Shown piece by piece: positions 1 through 10,948 of a DNA stretch of 64,000 bases. Origin of the DNA: Micractinium sp. NFX-FRZ. Lineage: Eukaryota > Chlorophyta > Trebouxiophyceae > Chlorellales > Chlorellaceae. The stretch spans positions 372,001 through 436,000 of the forward strand of contig JAPTJF010000003.1 in assembly GCA_029339195.1 (NCBI GenBank). Reading direction: 5' to 3'. Every line of letters begins with the position of its first letter. Position 1 is the stretch's first letter. A program made the position numbers and the translations under genes. Under the pieces are notes generated by a model. That model was not told the DNA's origin and did no database searches. It worked only from the letters and a program-made list of their open reading frames with translations.

Positions 1-3000
1 GGCACTGTAATGTGGAGGGAAAGGAGATCAGGCTGGTATCGGACCGGTCGGCCCCGCCCTGCAGTGCGCACGCCAAAGCACGAACCATGTTAGTAGCTGA
101 TCCACCACACACGCACCACCCGGCCCTGCCCCACCACAAGCCCCGCCCCTGACCTGCATGGCCCCCGCTCCCAGCACCAGCTGGCAGGTGCGCGAGTTGA
201 ACACCTTGAGCAGCTCCAGCACACGCTGCGCCACCTCAGCGCCGAAAGCGGGCACAGCGTCGCGGAACGCCAGGTACTCACGCAGCGTGCTCAGCAGCAG
301 CAGCTGCGTGTTCACAACATGGTACCGCTTGCCGCCCACCCAGAGCACCGGGGAGGGGCCAGTGCTGCCGACAGTGTTGCCAACGGCACCGTCTGCCTGC
401 GCCTGCTGCTGCTGCTGTGCTGAATCAGGAGGCGAGCTGTCGTGCGGCGTGATGGTGAACTTGCGAGGCACCCCCTCCTGGCCACCCCCGCCATCTGCCG
501 CTGCCGCCGCCGCCCTGCTGCCGCCGCCACTGTTGCCATCCTCGCTCGTCGACCCCGCCCGCTGCCTGCCTGCGTCCCCGCCGCTGCCATTGATGCCCTC
601 GCCGGCGGCAGCGACATGGCTGCCGCCGGCATGCCCGCCGGGCGCTGCCGGGGCGCTGCCGGCCGTTGGGCTGCCGCCGGCTCCAGCCCCCTGCTCCTCC
701 AGCTGCGCTGCTATGCGCTGGAACTCGGGAGGCACCTCCACCGCTGCCCACTGCTCCTGCTCCAGCAGGGCTGCACTCCAGGCATAGGTGCGGGGAGGGC
801 GGAAGGGGTAAGGAAGGGCAGGGTGGGTACGGTGTATAGTGTCAGCGACAAGTTTCAGGTGTCAGTCCCCTGTGAGGGTTCGGGGGTGCACTGTGCCATG
901 CTGGCGGCAGGGGCAAGGCAGTGTGACGCCAGGCAGGCAAGAGCAGCGGGCTGCAACGGAGCGAGAGTGCAGCGCAGGGCAGCTTGGTAGCAGCGGAGCG
1001 GGAGATTGTCGTTGCAGCCGCAGCGCAATCGGGCAGTGCAGCGCAGCGGGCCAAGAATTGCAAAGTATGTTTTGGGGAACTGTGAGAAGGTCGCCCACCG
1101 CAGGAGCAGGCCCGGGAGAGCACAGTGCAGAGAGGCGGTGAAGCAAGTCCCCATGTGCAGCGCAGTGGCAGGAGCAGGCCTGGGACGGGTGCAATAAGAG
1201 CGGCCGTGCGGCATGTCACCGGGTGCAGCGCAGCAGCAGGGGCAGGCAAGCCCTGCCAGCCCCACCCGGCGCTTACTTGTGAGCTTGGAGAGCGACTTGG
1301 AGTGCAGCCCATCCAGGGCTGCCTTGCACAGCTGCTGCAGCGCGCTGCGCAGGCCCAGCACGCCCCTCACGCCGTACTGTTCAACCAGGGAGGCCAGCAG
1401 GTCGGTCAGCTCCAGCACGCCCTGCAGCTCTGGCAGCCTACAGAGGAAAAAAGGAGTGGGCAGAAGAAGGGACTCAAGATCAATCAGCAGGTTGGTCACC
1501 TCCAGCATGACCTGCAGCTCCGCCAGCCTGAGCGGGGAAGAGGAGCGGGGTAGAAGAGGGCAGTGTCAGAGATGTCAGGGACGTTTTAAGAAACGAGGGA
1601 GGATAGCGGCAGACATGCAGTGCCGTGCAATGCACAGTGCCGCACCAGGCAGCGCCAGCGCCAGCCAGGCAGCCCACCCCCTTGCAGCCCCCCCGCCCAC
1701 CTGATGACCCCAGAGCCTCCTGCCTCGGCGCTGCTGCGCGCCCGCCCGCTGAGCAGCTTGGACCATCGCCCCGCCGCGGCCTCCGCCACCGCCTGGCAGC
1801 ACTCGCGGCTGTCCTGCGCCGCCGCCGCCAGCTGCTGCTTGCTGGCCTTGGCTGCTGCCAGGATGGTCTGAATGGCGTCGCCCACGGCCGTGCAGTGGTT
1901 GATGTAGGCCTGGGAGGCGAGCACCACTGACTCGAGCAGCCACTGGAACTCCTGGCCAGGCAGGCGCGCCAGGCGGGCGGCCAGCGCTGACGTGGCGCCG
2001 CCGCCCTCCCCGTCGCGCCGCCCGGGAGAGAGGGAGCGGTTGGAGGCCAGTAGGTGGGAGGTGTCCCCGGGCGCCGCCTCTGGGTCCAGCACACCCAAGC
2101 AGCCCTCAATTACGTTGCTGCAGCGTGGGGTGACATGCGGGAGGAGGTGGCAACCCCATTAAGCACACTGCCGGGGTGTTGGGATGGGCGAACAGCCCCT
2201 GGATCCAACCTGCACTCTGCCCAGCGCCGCCCGCGCTGGCAAACCAGCGCCGGCCCCGCTGGCACACCAGCCCTGCCCCCGCCACCCTGGCACCTGAGCA
2301 GCGCTTTGAGGCGTGCGGCGCTGGTCTCTCTCAGGTCGCGCATCGTGGCCGGCAGGCGCCCCATGCGCTGCAGGCCCATCACCAGCGGCAGCAGCACCTC
2401 CTGCAGTGTCTCCCCGTCTCCCAACCGCCCGCCGCCGTCCTCGCTGCCCTCCGCCGCCGCCATGGCCGCCGCCATGGCCGCTGCTGCGCTGGCGCCACCG
2501 GGGCAGTACGAGCGCTCCAGCCAGCCCACCACGCGCTCCACTGCACTGGTGTCCTCCAGCCGCAGGGCAGCCAGGCCCTCCAACTCAGCGCTCTCGTCAG
2601 CCGACAGCTGGCGGCTGGGCGCCAGCGAGGCGCCGCCCGACTGCTGCGAGCTGCGCCGCCGGTGCGGCGTGTTGCTGCCGCTCCTGATTGACGCCGCCAG
2701 CTGTGCCCTCAGGCGGTCCAGGATACCGCCTGTGATGGCTGCTGCCGCCGAGAAGCGGGTGCGCTCCAGAAAGTCGGAGGTCATCAAGTCATCCACCGCC
2801 TGGGCCGTCTCCACGATCTGGCCGGGGAGGTGCCTGGGGGTAGGGGGATGAGAGAGTGGGGGCGGAGGAAGAGGGGTGAGCGACGAGGGCTAGGCTGGGG
2901 GAACGCCACAGGGGGCAAGGCTGCTGGACGCCATCAGCGCCCCAACCGCTGCCTCAACCCATTCCCTTTCATACGACCTTTCCAATTTGTTGACCTCTCT

Positions 3001-6000
3001 CATAACTCACTGGAAGCAGTCGAGAGACAGCAGCGCCTCATCGTCCAGCACCCCCTGCAGCACCTCCAGCACATCTATGGCCCCAGCGTAATCCACCGAC
3101 ACCCCGCCCGCACGGGGCAGCAGCCCCTGCAACGCGCTCTGCGCCTGCAGCCGGGCGGCAAGAGGGAGGGAGGACAAGGCGGAGGGCGGCCAGACTGGTG
3201 GTCACTACAGTGAGAGCGGTGCAGAAGACGGCGCGGGGCATCAGCACACCCCCGGCGGCAAGCCTGCAGCAGGACCATCACATGCCCAATCAACGACTCC
3301 TCCGAGCGCCCCCGCATGTCTGCCCTGCACGACACATCATCAAACCGTGCCGCACCTGCGCCTCCATCACCTCGACCGGCGGCACGTTGAGCAAGGGCAC
3401 CCAACCGCCCCCCCCAACAACAACAATCCAGCCGCACGCCACAAATCCCATCCACTGCCCCTTGCTCACGGGCGTGCCGCACCGCCGCCACAATCCAGCC
3501 GCGCACCACCCATCCGACCACCACCCGGCCACCGCCTGGCCACCGCCATAGTCCCTCACGGAGCACGTACCTGCGCCGCCGCCTCCATAGCGCGCAGCAT
3601 GTCCAGCGTGGCAATCAGGTTGCCCCGCTGGCGCTGCAGCTGCTGCGAGGTGGCCACCGCAGCCCCCGTCTCCTGCTCAAGAGTGTGCATCTGTAGAGTG
3701 GGGAAGGGTGCACGGGGGAGGGGTGCGCAAGAGAAGCGTCAAGGGTGCAATATGGGGTGGAGCTATGCCACGGAGGAGGGCAGGGGTGAATGGGAGGGGA
3801 GCATGGGGGCAGGACGTACCGGGCCAACCACAGCAAAGTGGGCAGACAGGCGCCGCCACTGGCGGCGCTCCCTGTCACTGCCCTCCCACCCAGTGCACCT
3901 GCCCCCAAACATCGTGCACCTGCCTCCACGTCTGTGCCCTGCCCCGTCCACCGCACCTGCTGCCTGAGGCCCGCCACCTGCTGGTACAGCCGTGTCACAC
4001 TGCCCCGCACATCCTGGATGTAGCCCGAGGCGTCAAAGAAGTTGTCTGCAGCAGCGGGACAGGGTTTCCCGAGGTGTTGAAGGCATTGCCCGCAAGAGTT
4101 GTCTGCACCTGTGCACACACACACACACACACACCGGCTGGATGCACCCTGTACCGCTTCCTGCCGCCTGCCACCTCACCGCCGGCATGCACCACCACAC
4201 CTGCCTGTGCGCTCCGCAACGTCTCGCACACTGGCACCCTTCTCCTCCCCGTGCCCCTTCCCTTGCCCTACCTGTGCATGCCGCACTCTCCCACATTACT
4301 GCCAACCCCTGAATCCCCGCCTCCCTGTGCCCCTTCCGTGAACCCCACCTGTGCGCGCCGCAATCTTCCACATTCCGCCACCCCCTGCATCCCCACCTGC
4401 CTGCGTCCCTGCCTCAGCCCCACCTGTGCGCGCCGCAATCTCCCGCACCAGGTGCGTCTCCACCACATCCAAGTACCCCGACAGCCGCTCCAGGCTCTCC
4501 TGCCGAGCATCCTCGCTCTCCACCTGGGCAGGCAGCAGCAGCAGGCGGGGGGGGAGGGTGGAGGAAACAGAGGCGCAGTGGGTGGGTCGATTGACCGGCA
4601 GGGCGGCAGGTGTGAGGGGTGCTGAGGAGGGAGGGAAGGGGAGTGGGTAAGCTCGCCTGCTCCTCCCCCGCCCCCTCCTGGCGCGCCTTGCCATTCGTAT
4701 CTTCCAATCCAAAGTGTACTGCGTGGCGCCTCGCCTGCACCAGCTCCTCCCACACCTGCTGCTCTTCTTGTATGCACCTGACCCATTCTACAACCAGATA
4801 CGGGCTGTAGCAAACTAAGGACTTTTGCCCTTCAGTGGCGCCTCACCTGCACCAGCTCCTCCCACAGCTGCCGCTGGTCCAGGTCAAACCCCTCCTGGAA
4901 GAAAGGAGCCGGCACCTCGCGCATCGCAGCCACCAGCCCCTGCCCCTGGCTGGCACGAAGCTCCTCTGCAGGGCGAGAGGAGAGTGCGGGGCAGCTCAGG
5001 GTGGAGGAGTGGTTCAAAGTCTTCAAGGGTGCTCATGGCGCAACTGCCCAGTTGAAAGGGTGGGCATGCGATGCTCCGGGAGGATCAGAAGCAGGTGAAC
5101 AGCGCGACGGCCAAAGCGCTGGCCACTGTTTGATGGAGGCATTAGGCGCACACACAACCAGGCAGGCAGCCCCTTTGATGCAGACGCGGCAGCAACGGAA
5201 CTTCGCCTCTGCCTGTGCCCACCGCCCAACCAGGCCGAGCAGCTTTCACAGGCCTTCTTGCCCGTCCGCCTCACCTGGGCTCAGCACGTTCTTCTTCAAT
5301 GCACGCACTGCTCGTGACGCCTATGCCTGTGCCCATCAACCAACCCAGCCCGCCTCACCTGGGCTCAGCGCGTTCTGCATGCGCTGCTGCGACGCCTCCC
5401 GGCTGCGCTCCAGCGTCTCCAGCTTGTCGCCCACCGAGCGCAGGTAGCGGTTAAAGTCCGACAGCTGGACCTGCGCAGGGCAGGGCGGGGTTGGGCAGCG
5501 GGGGGAGCCGACGAGGAGGCGGGGGGGGCTTGAGATTGAATGGAGTGGCGCAGTGGGTCAGCCATGCAACAGTCATGCAACAATCGCCGTGAGTGATCGT
5601 AGGTTTGAACTTCAACCTGACAAAGCGATGCTATGCTTTGTGCCATCGCTGGCAGCAGTGGTGGCACCGGCCACTGCCCTCTGCACGCACGACCGCACGT
5701 CTCCACCGCCACACCCAGCTGACAACCAACCCAGCTGCCGCAGCCCAGCCCCAGCGCCCACAAACCTCTGGCAGCGTGCCAGGCGGCAGCGGCGGCGGCG
5801 GTGCATCAAAGTCCTCCTGCCCAAAGGCCTGGTTGAAGGGCCAGCCAGCCAGCCAGGAGCCAGCACCCGCTGCCGGCGGCGGCGCATTCATCACGCTCGC
5901 CAGCTCCTGTGCCGCGGTCATGCTGGCCTCCTCCGCTGCCGACAGGGTGGAGCTGGACCTCCCGTGCATGCGGCGCCCTGGGGAGGGCAGCGCCATCGAC

Positions 6001-6128
6001 TGCGAGCGGCTGACGGTGCCACTGCTGCGTGTAGGGGAGGCGAAGCCACCGCCGCCGCCGCCGCTGGCACCCGCCCCGCCGCCGCCATCCACTGGCACGG
6101 TGTACGTTCGGCGATGGTTTCCACTCAT
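1..6128 (-). CDS. VPS54: VPS54, GARP complex subunit (3' end outside window)
   Basis: Subunit of the Golgi-associated retrograde protein complex, which tethers endosome-derived vesicles at the trans-Golgi network. Exons in transcript order: 6128-5766, 5470-5359, 4965-4847, 4523-4424, 4045-3957, 3690-3571, 3144-3011, 2833-2294, 2117-1701, 1437-1277, 770-154, then onward past position 1. The phases join to 924 codons. Recognisable blocks are REVPAPFFQEGFDL, SGYLDVVETHLVREIAAR and, in the C-terminal VPS54 domain, LKVFNSRTCQLVLGAGAMQ. All three closely resemble plant VPS54 as I recall it. The first 60 or so residues are a low-complexity Gly/Ser tail. The start is the first ATG after an upstream GTG. 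Introns 2, 3, 4 and 9 hold copies of neighbouring exon edges. The identity is firm; the exact exon 8 and 11 edges are less so. Confidence 0.9.
1486..1531 (-). repeat. Echo of VPS54 exon 10 start
   Basis: 46 bp at roughly 80-85% identity to 1397-1442 (acceptor and start of exon 10), about 90 bp upstream in intron 9. It keeps a CAG acceptor and reads LAELQVMLEVTNL against LPELQGVLELTDL. Confidence 0.8.
4113..4134. repeat. AC dinucleotide microsatellite
   Basis: About ten AC units in intron 4 of VPS54, between the exon 4 echoes and exon 5. No function inferred. Confidence 0.85.
4190..4446 (-). repeat. Tandem echoes of VPS54 exon 4 end (three copies)
   Basis: The exon 4 end and donor (4419-4446) recur near 4347-4374, 4268-4298 and, weakly, 4201-4232, with a period of about 72-79 bp, in intron 4. 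The nearest copy keeps the GT donor. Confidence 0.8.
4724..4754 (-). repeat. Echo of VPS54 exon 3 end, donor lost
   Basis: 31 bp with a single mismatch to 4836-4866 (exon 3 end and donor), 112 bp into intron 3. The one difference changes the donor GT to GC. Confidence 0.9.
5268..5318 (-). repeat. Echo of VPS54 exon 2 end
   Basis: This is a copy of the exon 2 end and donor (original about 5352-5398), 84 bp into intron 2. The first 18 bp, CCTCACCTGGGCTCAGC and flanks, are nearly perfect and the rest fades. The donor GT is kept. Confidence 0.8.
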
Positions 6129-6437
6129 TCCAGTGGCCACCCGCTCCCCAGCAGCTGTTCTGGGGGTGCTCCCGCTCCCGCGTGGAGGTTTGCGGCGGCT
6201 CGCTCGTTATGCCGCCCTCATCGCGGCCTGGCGTAGTGCCCCACCTCCTGCTACAAGCTCTCCTGCTCTTAGCGATCGCGCTTGGATTGCCAGCTTCAAA
6301 CGTGTGCCTCGCATTGCGTGGCGCCTGCTGCGCAATGCTGGGCAGTGATCGGCAGCCATCTGGGCTTGCCTGTGCCCAGCCATCACTTGCGCAGCCCGCC
6401 AGGCTGCTGGGAGCCGCTGCAAGAGCAGGCGATCGCA
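6129..6437. promoter_or_regulatory. Shared divergent promoter, VPS54/SCC4
   Basis: These 309 bp separate the start codons of two divergent genes, so both promoters and both 5' UTRs must fit here or overlap. I see no TATA box and no repeat. That this is a bidirectional promoter is inferred from the arrangement only. Confidence 0.5.
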
Positions 6438-9400
6438 ATGGCACAACTCGAGAGCACCACCGCAACGCTGCTGGCGCTTGCAGATCAGTTTGAATCGCAA
6501 GGCGCCTACGCTCAGGCCGTAAAGTGCCTCACCCCGCTGTGCGGCGACTGCTCGGGCGAGCTGCCCGCCGTGGTGGCGCAGGCCCGCCTGCGCCTCGCCT
6601 CCCTGCTGCTGGCCCACTTCGACAACGTGCAGGAGGCCAAGGCCATGCTGCTCACGGCGGTGAGCTCTTGCGGGAGAGACGGGCAGCGCTGCGGGTGCCC
6701 GCCCACGTGCCGCCCACCGCCTCGCTTTGCGTGCGCACGAGGCTTTCAAACAAGATTGTGCAACAACAGTCACTGTGCTGCCGCCGCCTCCGCCCGTCCC
6801 TCTTGTTATGTTCGAGCAGGAGCAGGAGGTGCGGCAGACGCAGGGGCACCACCTGCTCAAGTGCGAGGTGTGGGACGCGCTGGCGCGCTGCCAGCGCCAG
6901 CTGGGTGCTGTGTCGGCGGAGCAGAGCGCGCTGGCGGCGGGGCTCAAGGCCTGCCAGCAGGGCGCCACTTCCAAGGACAGGTGGGCCATTGGGACACGGG
7001 CTGAATGATCAACTGTCCAGGGGTCCTGGGAAGAGGGCGCGGTGTTGTTGGGCGCTGGGCCTCGCGTTGCGTTGCATTTGGTGCACCGCCCGCTCCCCTC
7101 CAGCACAGCTCGCGTGCCGTGGGTGCTGCCCCATGCCTGTTACCTTGCCACATCTTTTCGGCTTTACCCACCTGCATTCCTCACCCTGCCCTGCCCCGCC
7201 CTGCCAAACAACCGTGCACCCTGGCTTACCAACGCACCCACCGCACTTGCACCCCCTGCCACACTCTCTTAGGGAGCTGCTGGCCCGCTGGCGCGCCTAC
7301 TTCCACTTCCGCCTGGCCGAGCACAGCCTGCTGCACTCGGGGCCGGAGGCAGCTGGGGAGAAGCTGCAGCAGCTTGGGGAGGACAGCCAGCTGCGGCTCA
7401 CACCGGTGGAGCGCGCGCTGCACCTGCTGTGCCGCGCCACGCTGGCGCTAGCCCAGGGCGACGCAGCCGCTGCCGCCCCGCAGCTGGAGCTGGTGGGTGC
7501 TGGTGCCTGGGCTTTCTGGTTCACTGTTTGAGTGATGTCACAGCTAAGGGTGGATGACAAGTGTGTGTTTTGGCCACCTGGGGGGCAGCTCTGTGCGTTA
7601 GCTCAAGGGGGTGCGGTGACTGCTGCCCCGCAGCTGGAGCAGGTGGAGATTGAGTTTTTGAAAGCCTGGGGCATGTGGTATGTGGCAGTGACAGCAGTGC
7701 GATTGCAAATGGATGATGTGGCGCTGTTCATGCGTGGGGGCCAGGGGCCTGTGCCATGCTCTTTTGAGGGGTGGGGCAGCCCTCGGCATCTGGCTTGTGA
7801 GTCCTGTCGAGTAGATGAGGAGCCGGTGTTGCAGGGGACTCCACTGCTGCCCATGCCCTTACACTGCCTTGCCCACTTGCTGCAGGCCAACAAGGCGATC
7901 GAGGAGGCGGGGCAGGGCGACCCCACGCTGCACCGCCACCTGCGCTGCCACTACGCCGTGCTGTTTGTGGGCATGGCGGTGGCAGGGGGCCGCGTGAGCA
8001 ACCTGCAGCAGGGTGCGCAGGGGGTCTTGGGGTGGGTTGGTGGGCAGTCATGGATGTAGCTGGGGGGAGGTGAGGACTGGGGGAGTGCGCATGGTGGCTG
8101 CCTGCTTGCCCCCTGCTTGCTCCACCACCTCAAACACCCTTCCTAAGCATGCGCTTGTCCCTGCCCTGCCCCTTTGGCCCCCTCCACATGTCCACCCCTT
8201 GCAGACGGCAGCGGCAACATTGTGCTGCTGGCGCAGCTGCAGCAGCAGCTGGCAGAGGCAGGGGGCGGCCCCTGGAGCTACACCTGGCTGCCGCCCGCCG
8301 CAGTGGGCGCTGTGGGCAACCTGCTGCACGCCTCGCTGCTGCGCAGCCTGGGCAAGGCGGCGCCCGCGGCGGCCTGCCTGGCGGCGGCGGCAGAGGCGGT
8401 GGATCAGCAGCTGACGGCGCTGGGCATACACATGGAGGTGGGCTCTCAGGGGTGAGGGAGGATGTGTTCATCAAAGTAGGGGTGAAGTGGAGGTCACGCA
8501 GGGCTGCAGGCCTGCATCTGGAGGCACTGAGATAAGAGAGACGGCTGCGGTGGGTATGTGGGCAGGGTCGGCGGCGTGCGCGCCACTGGGCGGAGCTCGT
8601 AAGCGGTGCCCCTCTCGCTTCGATGCAGCCCTCCGATCTTCGCTCCTCTGCACCTGTCTTTCTTCTTTGCCCCCAATCCTGCCGGGCGTTGCGTCTCAAC
8701 TGGGGGTGGCAGCCATGTGTAGGCTGAGTCTACCAACTCGCTCAGCAGCCCCTGCTTCATTTGCCATGGCTTGCTTACAGCTCACCAGCCCTCACCTTCT
8801 GCTACCCCCTCCCTTTCTCTCCTGCCTCTGCACTTGCAGGGCGTGGAGTCGCAGCTGGGGGTGGCGGCCATCTGGGAGGGCCGCACCTACTGCCACCTGC
8901 GGGTGCTACTGACGGAGCAGCAGGTGGTGGCGGCCCTGCTGGCGTCACGCTTTGCTGACGCAGCGGGGCTGCTGGGCGGGCTGACCGCCCTGCTGGCCCG
9001 CTTCCCCTCTCTGCTGCGCGACTTTGTGCCCACCACGCAGCTGCTGCTAGGTGAGGGTGCACAGCAGGGCAGGGCGGAGGCAAAGGGAGGTAGGGCTGAG
9101 CTGGAGTGGGGGTATACATACACTGAACTGCAAAGCATGCTGCTGGGCCTGCTTGCTGCCCCCCGCACAACTCTGCCCCGCCCAAGCTAAGGAGGCGTCG
9201 CCCCCAGCCCGACGTCCCTTCCCCCCCAAATTGCCCTGCACCCGCATGCTCGCCGGGGCGTGCAGCCCCTTTGCCTCCCGGCAATGCTGCCCAGCCTCAG
9301 CCCCGCCCCTGCCTGCTTCCCTCCCGCCCCTGCCTGCAGGCCACTATGCGCAGTCCGTGCAGGAGTACGAGGCGGCTTCCCAGCACTTCCAGGCGGTGCT

Positions 9401-10414
9401 GCACAGCGACGCCAGCCAGCTGCACGACTCGGCGGCTGTGGCGGCTGCGCTGGCAGAGCTGCAGCGGGACCCCAGCGGCCCTGGGGGCCTGCGCCGGGCC
9501 TCGGAGCTGCTCGATGAGCGGGGGCTGAAGGAGCTGCCGCACGTGCTGGCGCTGCCGGTGCACGACAGGTGGGTGCTGGCAAGCAAGGGCGCAGAGGGAC
9601 GGCGGGCGGGAGAGACGGCGCGGTGGCGGGGCAGCAGCTGCAGTTGGCATGTGCAGCGCAGGTGGAACGCTTTTTGCTGGTGCCAGCTTGTCTTTTCTTC
9701 CCGCCCGCCTGCCAACCGCCTGGGCCTGTCATCCCCCACCTGCAGGACCACCGCCCTGGTGACCAATGGCCTGCTGGCGCAGCGCACCGGCGACCTGTCC
9801 AACGCTGCGGTCATGCTGACCAAAGCGCTCAAGACTGCACACATGCACCTGGGGAACACACAGATGGTGGCCCAGGTACGGGTGTACAGAACGTTGAAAG
9901 TGGTGCAGGGGACTGGGTGTAGCAGCAGGGAGCATAGTGGCTTGAGGGTAGCGGTTGTTTTGATAAAAGCAAGCCGTTGGCGCAAAAGAAGCGCGTACGC
10001 TCATGCTTATGACTAGCACTATGCACATGTCAAGCTGGCAGACCAACAGCCCGTCCCCCAGCAACCCCATCAATCCGCCTCCCTCCACCCCTCCCCCACC
10101 CCCCAAACTGGCAGGTGCTCAACGTGCTGGCGCCGCTGCAGGCCTCCAAAGGGGACCGCTCCGGTGCAGAGCAGATGCTCAACTCCGCCCTGACCCTGGG
10201 CAAGGCGCAGGGCGACCTGCCCACCCTGGTGGCCGCCAGCCGCAGCCTGCTGCGCCTGTTTGCGGGGGCGCCGGGACAGGAGGAGCGGGCAGAGAAGCAG
10301 GCGGCGTACACAGAGCGCAAGGAGGGGGAGCTGGCGGAGAGGGTGAGGCAGGGCGCCGGCGCCGCTGCGCACGCGGCGCTGCTGACGTGGCGGCCGCCCA
10401 AGCAGTCGACATGA
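6438..10414 (+). CDS. SCC4: SCC4/MAU2 cohesin-loading factor
   Basis: TPR-type partner of SCC2 that loads cohesin on chromatin. Nine exons: 6438-6659, 6820-6980, 7273-7492, 7886-8012, 8205-8437, 8840-9050, 9340-9568, 9746-9875, 10115-10414. They join to 1833 nt (610 aa). The helical-repeat protein matches plant SCC4 in order: N-terminal ALADQFESQGAYAQAVKCL, then YTWLPPAAVGAV, GHYAQSVQEYEAASQHF and MHLGNTQMVAQ. The plant protein is about 720 aa, so this one is somewhat short. Exon 2 could instead begin at 6826. Intron 3 contains a degraded copy of the end of exon 3 (about 7590-7648). The gene converges on the deacetylase gene downstream. Confidence 0.9.
7590..7648 (+). repeat. Echo of SCC4 exon 3 end
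   Basis: This is a degraded copy of about 58 bp of the exon 3 end (original about 7441-7500), 148 bp into intron 3. The stretch GCTGCCCCGCAGCTGGAGC is nearly intact. The base after it differs, so the donor is altered. Confidence 0.75.
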
Positions 10415-10948
10415 GGACTGGGGGGGGCAGGACGGCGCTGCAGCACACATACAGCGTGTGTAGCCCCCTCCTGGACAGCCCTGCACATGCATTTTGCACT
10501 CAAGTTTTGAAATGCATGCAACAGACGTGGATGTGTTTCTGTGCTAGGCACACAGGTGCTCTGCCACTGAGGCGACTTATTTTTGTGAACAGGCACCCAT
10601 GTGAGGTGACGGAAAGTCGCAACACGTGCTCCACCCTCTTGCCCGCCAAGCAGCCAGGTGCACTGCAGGGCCTGCAGGGCAGCGCCCTTGATTGCTTGCT
10701 GGTGTCCGCCAGACTCTGGAGGTGGTGCCTTTCATTACAGGGGGCTTCCTTCTCGGAGCATACAAGGGAACAAATCAGGGTAGTCAACAAGGCATAAATC
10801 AGGGCAATGATGTGAATGTTGAGATCCAAGGGGGCGGAGCAGCACAAGTTGCCGGGTTGAAATCACAAAGGGAGGATCCGCAAGTAGGGCACGGACGAGA
10901 GGAAACAGTGAGAAATGGAATAACAGCAGCGCGTCACAAGGTACATCC
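10415..10948. other. Convergent 3' intergenic region
   Basis: This region lies between the stop codons of SCC4 (+) and the deacetylase (-). A TGTAA motif on the minus strand (plus 10735-10739) sits about 210 nt beyond the deacetylase stop and is a plausible poly(A) signal for it. I see no equally clear TGTAA for SCC4 and no gene. Confidence 0.5.
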